Of a stretch of DNA of 54,878 bases, positions 24,517-32,172 are shown piece by piece. The stretch comes from Pseudomonas sp. S37. GTDB lineage: Bacteria; Pseudomonadota; Gammaproteobacteria; Pseudomonadales; Pseudomonadaceae. How positions within the stretch are numbered: position 1 is the first letter of the stretch; every line of letters starts with the position of its first letter. The DNA is taken from positions 1 to 54,878 of the forward strand of contig NZ_JACVZC010000029.1 in the NCBI RefSeq assembly GCF_016658545.1, given 5' to 3'. The position numbers and the translations under genes were made by a program. The notes under the pieces were generated by a model, which saw only the letters and a program-made list of their open reading frames with translations, had not been told where the DNA came from and did not search any database.

Positions 24517-26568
24517 TTGAAGCTGGAATTGCGGAACAGCTTGTCGGTCAAGTTGCTCAGGGTCGTGCTGCTGTCGGCGCTGGCGGTCGGCGTCGTGCTC
24601 AGCTGTGCGCAAATCGTTTACGACACCTACAAGACCCGCCAGGCCGTGAACAACGATGCCCAGCGCATCCTCGACATGTTCCGCGACCCGTCCACCCAGG
24701 CGGTATACAGCCTCGACCGCGAAATGGGCATGCAGGTGATGGAAGGCCTGTTCCAGGACGAATCGGTGCGCATGGCCTCCATCGGCCACCCCAACGAAAC
24801 CATGCTGGCAGAAAAATCGCGACCGCTGCAGGACATGTCGATGCGTTGGCTCACCGACCTGATCCTTGGCCAGGAACGCACCTACACCACCCAACTGGTC
24901 GGCCGTGGCCCCTACAGCGAGTACTACGGCGACCTCAGCATCACCCTCGATACCTCGTCCTACGGTGAAGACTTCCTGATCAATGCAGTGATCATCTTCA
25001 TCTCCGGCGTGCTGCGTGCCTTGGCCATGGGCCTGGTGCTGTACCTGGTCTACCACTGGTTGCTGACCAAGCCGCTGTCGAAGATCATCGAGCACCTCAC
25101 CCAGATCAACCCAGACCGCCCCAGCCAGCATCAGTTGCCATTGCTCAAGGGCCACGAGAAAAACGAGCTGGGCCTGTGGGTCAACACCGCCAACCAGTTG
25201 CTGGCCTCGATCGAGCGCAACACCCACCTGCGCCACGAAGCAGAAAACAGCCTGCAACGCATGGCCCAGTACGACTTCCTCACCGGTTTGCCCAACCGCC
25301 AGCAGTTGCAACAGCAACTGGACAAGATCCTGGTCGACGGCGGCCGCCTGCAACACCGGGTGGCGGTGCTGTGCGTGGGCCTGGATGACTTCAAGGGCAT
25401 CAACGAGCAGTTCAGTTACCAGGTCGGTGACCAGCTGCTGCTGGCCCTGGCCGACCGCCTGCGCGCCCACAGCGGCCGCCTGGGCGCGCTGGCACGGTTG
25501 GGCGGCGACCAGTTCGCCCTGGTGCAGGCCAATATCGAGCAGCCCTACGAAGCCGCCGAACTGGCGCAAAGCATCCTCGACGACCTGGAAGTACCGTTCG
25601 ACCTCGACCACCAGCAGATCCGCCTGCGCGCCACCATCGGCATCACCCTGTTCCCCGAAGACGGCGACAGCACCGAGAAGCTGCTGCAGAAAGCCGAACA
25701 GACCATGACCCTGGCCAAGGCCCGCTCGCGCAACCGCTACCAGTTCTACATTGCCAGTGTCGACAGCGAAATGCGCCGCCGCCGCGAGCTGGAAAAGGAC
25801 CTGCGCGAAGCCCTGCCGCGCAACCAGCTGTACCTGGTGTACCAGCCACAGATCAGCTACCGCGACCACCGAGTGGTGGGCGTCGAGGCGTTGTTGCGCT
25901 GGCAGCACCCGGAACTGGGCATGGTGCCGCCCGACCAGTTCATCCCGCTGGCCGAACAGAACGGCAGCATCATCAGCATTGGTGAATGGGTGCTCGACCA
26001 GGCCTGCCGGCAATTGCGCGAATGGCACGACCTGGGCTTCAGCGACCTGCGCATGGCAGTCAACCTGTCCACCGTGCAGTTGCACCACAGCGAACTGCCA
26101 CGGGTGGTGAACAACCTGCTGCAGGCCTACCGCCTGCCACCGCGCAGCCTGGAGCTGGAAGTGACCGAAACCGGCCTGATGGAAGACATCAGCACCGCTG
26201 CCCAGCACCTGCTGAGCCTGCGCCGCTCCGGGGCGCTGATTGCCATCGACGACTTCGGCACCGGCTACTCGTCGCTCAGCTACCTGAAGTCGCTGCCGCT
26301 GGACAAGATCAAGATCGACAAGAGCTTCGTCCAGGACCTGCTCGACGACGATGACGACGCCACCATCGTTCGCGCCATCATCCAGCTGGGCAAGAGCCTG
26401 GGCATGCAGGTAATCGCCGAGGGCGTGGAAACCGCCGAGCAGGAAACCTACATCGTTGCCCAGGGCTGCCATGAGGGCCAGGGCTACCACTACAGCAAGC
26501 CGTTGTCGGCCCGTGAGCTGACACACTTCCTGAAACAGGCACAGCGTAATCAGGTGTCAATGTTCTGA
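24517..26568 (+). CDS. bifA: Cyclic-di-GMP phosphodiesterase BifA (degenerate GGDEF + EAL)
   Basis: Inner-membrane enzyme that degrades c-di-GMP, promoting motility and biofilm dispersal. The TTG start at 24517 (after AAGGAAA) gives 683 residues; ATGs at 24484 and 24487 are alternatives with poorer ribosome sites. Two membrane helices (about 10-30 and 160-190) flank a periplasmic region. The GGDEF domain carries GGDQF at 329-333, so cyclase activity is probably lost. The EAL domain is intact, with EALLRW at 457-462 and DDFGTGYSS from 578. The position after sodB and before icmP matches P. aeruginosa bifA (PA4367). Confidence 0.94.
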   Translation: MKLELRNSLSVKLLRVVLLSALAVGVVLSCAQIVYDTYKTRQAVNNDAQRILDMFRDPSTQAVYSLDREMGMQVMEGLFQDESVRMASIGHPNETMLAEKSRPLQDMSMRWLTDLILGQERTYTTQLVGRGPYSEYYGDLSITLDTSSYGEDFLINAVIIFISGVLRALAMGLVLYLVYHWLLTKPLSKIIEHLTQINPDRPSQHQLPLLKGHEKNELGLWVNTANQLLASIERNTHLRHEAENSLQRMAQYDFLTGLPNRQQLQQQLDKILVDGGRLQHRVAVLCVGLDDFKGINEQFSYQVGDQLLLALADRLRAHSGRLGALARLGGDQFALVQANIEQPYEAAELAQSILDDLEVPFDLDHQQIRLRATIGITLFPEDGDSTEKLLQKAEQTMTLAKARSRNRYQFYIASVDSEMRRRRELEKDLREALPRNQLYLVYQPQISYRDHRVVGVEALLRWQHPELGMVPPDQFIPLAEQNGSIISIGEWVLDQACRQLREWHDLGFSDLRMAVNLSTVQLHHSELPRVVNNLLQAYRLPPRSLELEVTETGLMEDISTAAQHLLSLRRSGALIAIDDFGTGYSSLSYLKSLPLDKIKIDKSFVQDLLDDDDDATIVRAIIQLGKSLGMQVIAEGVETAEQETYIVAQGCHEGQGYHYSKPLSARELTHFLKQAQRNQVSMF

Positions 26569-26631
26569 AAGCGACTGCCGGTTACAGCCCATGACCGGCA
26601 TTTACATGAATTGCGCGCCCGCCCCTTTACA

Positions 26632-26650
26632 GCAAATGCAAATCTTTCGC
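26632..26650. promoter_or_regulatory. Putative Fur box upstream of icmP
   Basis: The 19-mer beginning GCAAATGCAAATC matches 12 of 19 positions of the Fur consensus (GATAATGATAATCATTATC), including both central AAT blocks. It lies 64 nt upstream of icmP, where it could cover a promoter. Iron regulation of this locus is known in P. aeruginosa, as I recall. Confidence 0.55.
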
Positions 26651-26713
26651 ATGATGTTGCGGTTTCGCGTGCCTCGGCGCACTGTCCAACCACACGACGC
26701 AGGAAAACCAATA

Positions 26714-28048
26714 ATGATTCGAATGCCTCTGGCCTCCGCCAGTCTGCTGGCCATCGCCATCGCCCTCGCCGGTTGCGGCGAAAAAGATGACAAGGCTGCC
26801 GCTCCGCAAGCCCAGGCACCTGCTGCCGCCAGCACCACCGCTGCGGCGCCAGGGGCTGTCGACGAAGCTGCCGGCAAAGCCGTGGTCAAGCATTACGCCG
26901 AAATGGTCTACGCCGTGTACAGCGACTCGCTGAGCACCGCCAAAACCTTGCAGACCGCTGTCGACGCGTTCCTCGCCAAGCCCAACGATGAAACCCTGAA
27001 GGCCGCCAAGGAAGCCTGGTTTGCCGCGCGCGTACCTTACCTGCAGAGCGAAGCCTTCCGCTTCGGCAACACCATCATCGACGACTGGGAAGGCCAGGTG
27101 AACGCCTGGCCGCTGGACGAAGGCCTGATCGACTACGTCGATAAAAGCTACGAGCACGCCCTGGGCAACCCGGCCGCCAGCGCCAACATCATCGCCAACA
27201 CCGAGATCCAGGTCGGCGAAGAGAAGGTCGACGTCAAGGACATCACCCCCGAGAAGCTGGCCAGCCTCAACGAACTGGCAGGTTCCGAAGCCAACGTCGC
27301 CACTGGTTACCACGCCATCGAGTTCCTGCTCTGGGGCCAGGACCTGAACGGTACCGGCCCAGGCGCCGGCGCCCGTCCGGTTTCCGACTACCTGGAAGGC
27401 CAGGGCGCCACTGGCGGCCACAACGACCGCCGCCGTGCCTACCTGAAAGCGGTCACCGACCTGCTGGTCAGCGACCTCGAAGAAATGGTCGGCAACTGGG
27501 CACCGAATGTCGCCGACAACTACCGCGCCAAGCTGGAAGCGGAGCCTGTCAACGACGGCCTGCGCAAGATGCTGTTCGGCATGGGCAGCCTGTCGCTGGG
27601 TGAACTGGCGGGCGAGCGCATGAAGGTTTCGCTGGAAGCCAACTCGCCGGAAGACGAGCAGGACTGCTTCAGCGACAACACCCACTACTCGCACTTCTAC
27701 GACGCCAAGGGCATCCGCAATGTCTACTTGGGCGAGTACACCCGTGTCGATGGCACCAAGCTGACCGGCCCAAGCCTGTCCTCGCTGGTGGCCAAGGCCG
27801 ACCCGGCTGCCGACGCCACCCTCAAGGCCGACCTGGAAGCCACCGAAGCCAAGATCCAGGTGATGGTCGACCACGCGCTGAAAGGCGAGCACTACGACCA
27901 ACTGATCGCCGCCGACAACGCTGCCGGCAACCAGATCGTGCGTGACGCCATTGCATCGCTGGTCAAGCAGACCGGTTCGATCGAGCAGGCGGCAGGCAAG
28001 CTGGGTATTGCCAACCTGAACCCGGATACCGCGGATCACGAATTCTGA
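26714..28048 (+). CDS. icmP: Imelysin-family lipoprotein IcmP (EfeO/M75-like)
   Basis: Predicted iron-regulated periplasmic or outer-membrane lipoprotein of 444 residues. The lipobox LALAGC gives lipidated Cys at about residue 21, followed by an Ala/Gln/Pro-rich linker. The imelysin domain (about residues 55-430) contains the GxHxxE motif as Gly198-Tyr-His200-Ala-Ile-Glu203 (GYHAIEFLLWG), the supposed metal site. The P. aeruginosa orthologue was described as an insulin-cleaving metalloproteinase, though related proteins (EfeO, IrpA) act in iron uptake. I favour iron handling because of the Fur-like box and the neighbours. A terminator follows, so the next three genes may have their own promoter. 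Confidence 0.9.
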   Translation: MIRMPLASASLLAIAIALAGCGEKDDKAAAPQAQAPAAASTTAAAPGAVDEAAGKAVVKHYAEMVYAVYSDSLSTAKTLQTAVDAFLAKPNDETLKAAKEAWFAARVPYLQSEAFRFGNTIIDDWEGQVNAWPLDEGLIDYVDKSYEHALGNPAASANIIANTEIQVGEEKVDVKDITPEKLASLNELAGSEANVATGYHAIEFLLWGQDLNGTGPGAGARPVSDYLEGQGATGGHNDRRRAYLKAVTDLLVSDLEEMVGNWAPNVADNYRAKLEAEPVNDGLRKMLFGMGSLSLGELAGERMKVSLEANSPEDEQDCFSDNTHYSHFYDAKGIRNVYLGEYTRVDGTKLTGPSLSSLVAKADPAADATLKADLEATEAKIQVMVDHALKGEHYDQLIAADNAAGNQIVRDAIASLVKQTGSIEQAAGKLGIANLNPDTADHEF

Positions 28049-28074
28049 TCTTGCTGTAGCGGTGTTTTTGAAAG

Positions 28075-28100
28075 AGGCGACCTTCGGGTCGCCTTTTTTG
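28075..28100 (+). terminator. Intrinsic terminator of icmP
   Basis: Stem AGGCGACC-TTCG-GGTCGCCT (28075-28094) with a stable TTCG tetraloop, followed by TTTTTGC. Confidence 0.92.
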
Positions 28101-28104
28101 CTTC

Positions 28105-28200
28105 TGGCCTCTTCGCGGGTAAACCCGCTCCCACAGGATCGCCACAGGTTTCGACCTTGTGCGGTCCCTGTGGGAGCGGGTTTACCCGCGAAGAGGCCGG
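28105..28200. repeat. REP pair (GCGGGTAAACCCGCTCCCACA type)
   Basis: Arms GGCCTCTTCGCGGGTAAACC and complement at the edges of the element; it separates icmP from the di-haem operon. Confidence 0.92.
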
Positions 28201-28224
28201 CGCTGCACATGAAGATGCTGGCAT

Positions 28225-28260
28225 TTCACAACCTTTTCACCCAAGCAATTGCAAATTGCT
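28225..28260 (+). promoter_or_regulatory. ColR-like box and adjacent dyad before the di-haem operon
   Basis: TTCACAACCTTTTCAC (28225-28240) differs at one position from the P. putida ColR consensus as I recall it, (T/C)(T/C)NA(C/G)NN(T/C)TTTTTCAC. Immediately downstream, AGCAATT-GCA-AATTGCT (28244-28260) is a perfect 7-bp dyad. It contains the same GCAAAT hexamer seen in the icmP Fur-like box. Both lie 65-100 nt before the start codon. Confidence 0.35.
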
Positions 28261-28326
28261 CTTATTCAAAAAACGCTGGCCTGCTAAGCTTGCACGCCGG
28301 TTTTTCGTCCACGCCCAGGATTTTGC

Positions 28327-29754
28327 ATGTCCTCGTCGCTGTCCCGACTTCCCCTTCTGCTGCTGACCCTGGCCCTTGCCGCCTGTGACGACGCCCCGCG
28401 TTTCACCCAGGCCGAGCCTGGCGAAGCGTTGTCGGCCGGCAAGGCGACCGTGCAGCGCAGCGACCGCAACGCCTATTCCCTGCCCTCGGCCAACCTTTCG
28501 CCCGAGCGGCGCCTGGACTTTGCCGTAGGCAACAGCTTCTTCCGCAACCCCTGGGTAATCGCCCCCTCCACCACTACCGCGCGTGACGGCCTGGGGCCGC
28601 TGTTCAACACCAATGCCTGCCAGAACTGCCACGTACGCGATGGCCGCGGCCACCCACCAGCGCCGGGTGACAGCAATGCCGTAGGCATGCTGGTGCGCCT
28701 GTCGATCCCCGACCAGCCCTACCTGGCCAAGGTGATCGAACGCCTTGGCGTGGTGCCGGAACCGGTGTACGGCACCCAACTGCAAGACATGGCCATCCCC
28801 GGCGTTGCCCCGGAAGGCAAGGTACGGGTGAGCTACAGCCACGAAACGGTCACGTTCAAGGACGGCCACCAGGTCGAACTGCGCAAGCCAAGCCTGCAGA
28901 TCACCCAGCTCGGCTATGGCGTAATGCACCCCGATACACGCTTCTCGGCACGCATTGCACCGCCGATGATCGGCCTGGGTCTGCTCGAGGCTATCCCCGA
29001 AGCCGCCCTGCTGGCCAACGAAGACCCGGACGACCGCAACCGTGACGGCATCCGCGGGCGGGCCAACCGGGTGTGGGACGACGCCCAGGGCAAGACCGTG
29101 ATCGGCCGCTTCGGCTGGAAAGCCGGGCAGCCCAACGTCAACCAGCAGAACGTGCACGCCTTTGCCGGCGACATGGGCCTGACAAGCACCCTGCTGCCCA
29201 ACGACGACTGCACCCCGGCGCAAGCCGACTGCCTGGCCGCGCCCAATGGCGACGGTGCCGATGGCGAAAAGGAAGTCAGCGACAACATCCTGCGCCTGGT
29301 GACCTTCTACACCCGTAACCTGGGCGTGCCGGCACGCCGCGACGTCGGTGCGCCGCAGGTACTGGCGGGCAAGAACCTGTTCTACCAGGCCGGCTGCCAG
29401 GGTTGCCACACCCCGCAGTTCACCACCGCCGCCGATACCGCCGAGCCAGAGCTGGCCAACCAGGTCATCCGCCCCTACAGCGACTTGCTGTTGCACGACA
29501 TGGGCCCGGGCCTGGCCGACGAGCGCACCGAATTTGCCGCCAACGGCCAGGACTGGCGAACCGCGCCACTGTGGGGCATCGGCCTGAGCGAAACGGTCAG
29601 TGGCCACAGCCAGTTCCTGCACGATGGCCGCGCCCGCAACCTGCTTGAAGCCGTACTCTGGCATGGTGGCGAGGCCGAGGCGGCACGCAATTTCGTACTC
29701 ACCTTCAATGCCGAGCAGCGCGCTGCGTTGCTGGCGTTCCTGAACTCACTTTAA
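28327..29754 (+). CDS. Di-haem lipoprotein, DUF1111 'thiol oxidoreductase' family
   Basis: A 475-residue predicted periplasmic lipoprotein (signal LLLLTLALAAC, lipid Cys at about 20) with two c-type haem sites. These are Cys98-x-x-Cys101-His102 (CQNCH) and Cys357-x-x-Cys360-His361 (CQGCH). The fold group (di-haem oxidoreductase, 'putative thiol oxidoreductase') is distantly related to MauG/cytochrome c peroxidases. The name reflects annotation habit; thiol chemistry is unproven. It is the first gene of a tight unit: 20 nt to the imelysin-like gene, which is 2 nt from the DUF1513 gene. A ferrous/ferric redox step in iron uptake is an attractive inference. Confidence 0.88.
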   Translation: MSSSLSRLPLLLLTLALAACDDAPRFTQAEPGEALSAGKATVQRSDRNAYSLPSANLSPERRLDFAVGNSFFRNPWVIAPSTTTARDGLGPLFNTNACQNCHVRDGRGHPPAPGDSNAVGMLVRLSIPDQPYLAKVIERLGVVPEPVYGTQLQDMAIPGVAPEGKVRVSYSHETVTFKDGHQVELRKPSLQITQLGYGVMHPDTRFSARIAPPMIGLGLLEAIPEAALLANEDPDDRNRDGIRGRANRVWDDAQGKTVIGRFGWKAGQPNVNQQNVHAFAGDMGLTSTLLPNDDCTPAQADCLAAPNGDGADGEKEVSDNILRLVTFYTRNLGVPARRDVGAPQVLAGKNLFYQAGCQGCHTPQFTTAADTAEPELANQVIRPYSDLLLHDMGPGLADERTEFAANGQDWRTAPLWGIGLSETVSGHSQFLHDGRARNLLEAVLWHGGEAEAARNFVLTFNAEQRAALLAFLNSL

Positions 29755-29774
29755 AACGCGCTAAGGAGCCGGGC

Positions 29775-30839
29775 ATGTTCCGACCCAAACTGTTGTTCAC
29801 CAGCCTCGCCGCACTCGCCCTCGGTGCCTGCTCGCCGCAGGACCCGCAAGCCGTGACCTCCGCCGCCATTGCCAAGCAGGTGATCCTGCCCACCTACAGC
29901 CGCTGGGTCGAAGCCGACCGCACCCTGGCCGCCAGCGCCCTGGCCTACTGCGAAGGCAAGGAAGACCTGGAAAAGGCCCGCGCCGACTTCCTCAACGCGC
30001 AAAAAGCCTGGGCCGAGCTGCAACCGCTGCTGGTCGGCCCGCTGGCCGAAGGCAACCGCGCCTGGCAGGTACAGTTCTGGCCCGACAAGAAGAACCTGGT
30101 CGGTCGCCAGGTCGAACAACTGGTCAACGGCGACAAGCCGGTCGATGCCGCCGCCCTGGGCAAGTCCAGCGTTGTGGTACGTGGCCTGTCGGCCTACGAG
30201 TACATCCTGTTCGACAGCAAGCCGGACATCGCCACGGCCGAGCAGAAAGCCCGTTACTGCCCGCTGCTGGTTGCCATTGGTGAGCACCAGAAGGTCCTCG
30301 CCGAGGATATCCTCAAGAGCTGGAACAGCACCGACGGCATGCTGTCGCAGATGACCAAGTTCCCCAACCAGCGCTACGCCGATTCCCATGAGGCCATCGC
30401 CGACCTGCTGCGTTCCCAGGTCACCGCCCTGGATACCCTGAAGAAGAAGCTGGGGGCGCCCATGGGTCGCCAGAGCAAGGGCATCCCGCAGCCGCTGCAG
30501 GCCGAAGCCTGGCGCAGCCACAACTCGCTGAACAGCCTGCAAGCCACCCTCAAGGCAGCCGAAACCGTCTGGGTCGGGGTCGACAACCAGGGCTTGCGCG
30601 GCTTGCTGCCCAGCGATCAGAAAGCGCTGGCGGACAAGATCGACGCCGCCTACGCTACTTCGCTCAAACTGCTGGCCGACAACCAGAAGACCCTCGGCGA
30701 GCTGTTGGCCGACGATGCTGGCCAGCAAACCCTCAACCAGATCTACGACAGCCTGAACGCCGTCCACCGCCTGCACGAGGGCGAGCTGGCCAAGGCGTTG
30801 AACATCCAGCTGGGCTTCAATGCCAACGACGGTGACTGA
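29775..30839 (+). CDS. Imelysin-like lipoprotein with altered GxHxxE motif
   Basis: A 354-residue lipoprotein (lipobox ALGAC, Cys at about 19) of the imelysin superfamily, second paralogue in the cluster. Where icmP has GYHAIE this protein has Gly137-Leu-Ser139-Ala-Tyr-Glu142: the Gly and Glu remain but the His is Ser. Metal binding by that site is therefore doubtful, so it may be a structural or substrate-binding partner of the di-haem protein. The ATG has an AAGGAG site 20 nt after the previous stop. I recall similar His-less imelysin-like proteins from other gamma-proteobacteria, so this is likely a subfamily trait, not a recent mutation. Confidence 0.87.
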   Translation: MFRPKLLFTSLAALALGACSPQDPQAVTSAAIAKQVILPTYSRWVEADRTLAASALAYCEGKEDLEKARADFLNAQKAWAELQPLLVGPLAEGNRAWQVQFWPDKKNLVGRQVEQLVNGDKPVDAAALGKSSVVVRGLSAYEYILFDSKPDIATAEQKARYCPLLVAIGEHQKVLAEDILKSWNSTDGMLSQMTKFPNQRYADSHEAIADLLRSQVTALDTLKKKLGAPMGRQSKGIPQPLQAEAWRSHNSLNSLQATLKAAETVWVGVDNQGLRGLLPSDQKALADKIDAAYATSLKLLADNQKTLGELLADDAGQQTLNQIYDSLNAVHRLHEGELAKALNIQLGFNANDGD

Positions 30840-30841
30840 TC

Positions 30842-31939
30842 ATGCTGCGACGCCAGGCCATCAAACTCGGTAGCGTATTGCTCAGCGCCCTGACCCTGGG
30901 CGGCTGGAGCCTGTTCCGCAACAAAGGCAGCGAACCCCTGCTGCTCTCGGCGCGTGACGACGGCGACGGCAAGCACTATGCCGTCGGTTTCCGCCTGGAC
31001 GGCAGCCAGGTGTTCAGCACCCAGGTTGCCCAGCGTTGCCATGCCATCATCCACCACCCCGAGCAGCCAATCGCCCTGTTCGTCGCCCGCCGCCCAGGTA
31101 CCGAAAGCTACCTGGTCGACTTGCGTGACGGGCGGCTGCTGCAAACGGTGGTTTCGCAACCGAACCGGCACTTCTACGGCCACGCCGTGGTGCACAAAGG
31201 CGGCGAATGGCTGTACGCCACCGAGAACGACACCACCGACCCAGGCCGCGGTGTACTGGGCGTGTACCGTTTTGAAGGTGAACGCCTGGTGCACACCGGC
31301 GAGATCCCGACCCATGGCATCGGCCCGCACGAGGTGGCCTGGCTGCCCGACGGCGAAACGCTGATCGTGGCCAACGGCGGCATCCGTACCGAGGCCGAAA
31401 GCCGGGTCGAGATGAACCTCAATGCCATGGAACCGAGCCTGGTGCTGATGCAACGCGACGGCACCCTGCTGAGCAAGGAAACCCTGGCCCAGCAGATGAA
31501 CAGCGTGCGCCACCTGGCAGTGGGCAGCGATGGCACCATCGCCGCCTGCCAGCAGTTCATGGGTGATGCCGATGAAACGGCCGAGTTGCTGGCGATCAAG
31601 CGCCCGGGTGAGCCGTTCAAGGCCTTCCCGGTGCCGGAGCGGCAACTGCAGGCCATGGCCCAGTACACCGCCAGCGTTGCCATCCACAGCGAGCTGCGCC
31701 TGGTGGCATTGACGGCGCCACGGGCCAACCGCCTGTTTGTCTGGGACCTGGACAGCGGTGCGGTGCGGCTGGATGCGCCAATGCCCGATTGTGCGGGGGT
31801 TGGCGCGGTGAAGGACGGTTTTGTCGTCACCTCCGGGCAGGGCCGGTGCCGATTCTATGATTGCACCAAGGCAGAATTGGTCGGGCAACCGATGAACCTG
31901 CCGTCCGGGTTCTGGGACAATCACCTGCATCTGGTCTGA
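30842..31939 (+). CDS. DUF1513 beta-propeller-like exported protein
   Basis: A 365-residue protein. The N-terminus MLRRQAIKLGSVLLSALTLGG has twin arginines before a hydrophobic run, suggesting Tat export and hence folding, possibly with a cofactor, before secretion. The body has WD/YVTN-like propeller repeats, for example FYGHAVVHKGGEWLYATEND, IGPHEVAWLPDGETLIVANGG and MNSVRHLAVGSDGTIAACQ. The recurring His residues (GHAVV, GPHEVAW, VRHLAV) at equivalent blade positions could form a central metal site. It is the last gene of the di-haem/imelysin-like operon; the start is 2 nt after the preceding stop. Function unknown. Confidence 0.85.
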   Translation: MLRRQAIKLGSVLLSALTLGGWSLFRNKGSEPLLLSARDDGDGKHYAVGFRLDGSQVFSTQVAQRCHAIIHHPEQPIALFVARRPGTESYLVDLRDGRLLQTVVSQPNRHFYGHAVVHKGGEWLYATENDTTDPGRGVLGVYRFEGERLVHTGEIPTHGIGPHEVAWLPDGETLIVANGGIRTEAESRVEMNLNAMEPSLVLMQRDGTLLSKETLAQQMNSVRHLAVGSDGTIAACQQFMGDADETAELLAIKRPGEPFKAFPVPERQLQAMAQYTASVAIHSELRLVALTAPRANRLFVWDLDSGAVRLDAPMPDCAGVGAVKDGFVVTSGQGRCRFYDCTKAELVGQPMNLPSGFWDNHLHLV

Positions 31940-31958
31940 TTTTTCTGTTGCCTGTACC

Positions 31959-32050
31959 GGCCCTTTCGCGGCTAAAGCCGCTCCTACATCGACCGCGCAA
32001 CCCAATGACTGCGCGGTCGATGTAGGAGCGGCTTTAGCCGCGAAAGGGCC
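31959..32050. repeat. Perfect 41-bp REP palindrome (GCGGCTAAAGCCGCTCCTACA type)
   Basis: The arms at 31959-31999 and 32010-32050 are exact complements over 41 bp with a 10-nt loop. The arm type, GCGGCTAAAGCCGCTCCTACA, is found only here in the window. It lies between the DUF1513 gene and mexV. Confidence 0.95.
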
Positions 32051-32172
32051 CTCACAGGCATTTCGCTCCCCTTCAACCAAAAAACAGTCAATACTTCCCC
32101 CATCCACACGTGGGCAGGATCGCCCGTTGTCGTGTCTAAGCGAATAACAACCGAATCCAAGGAACCGGAACT

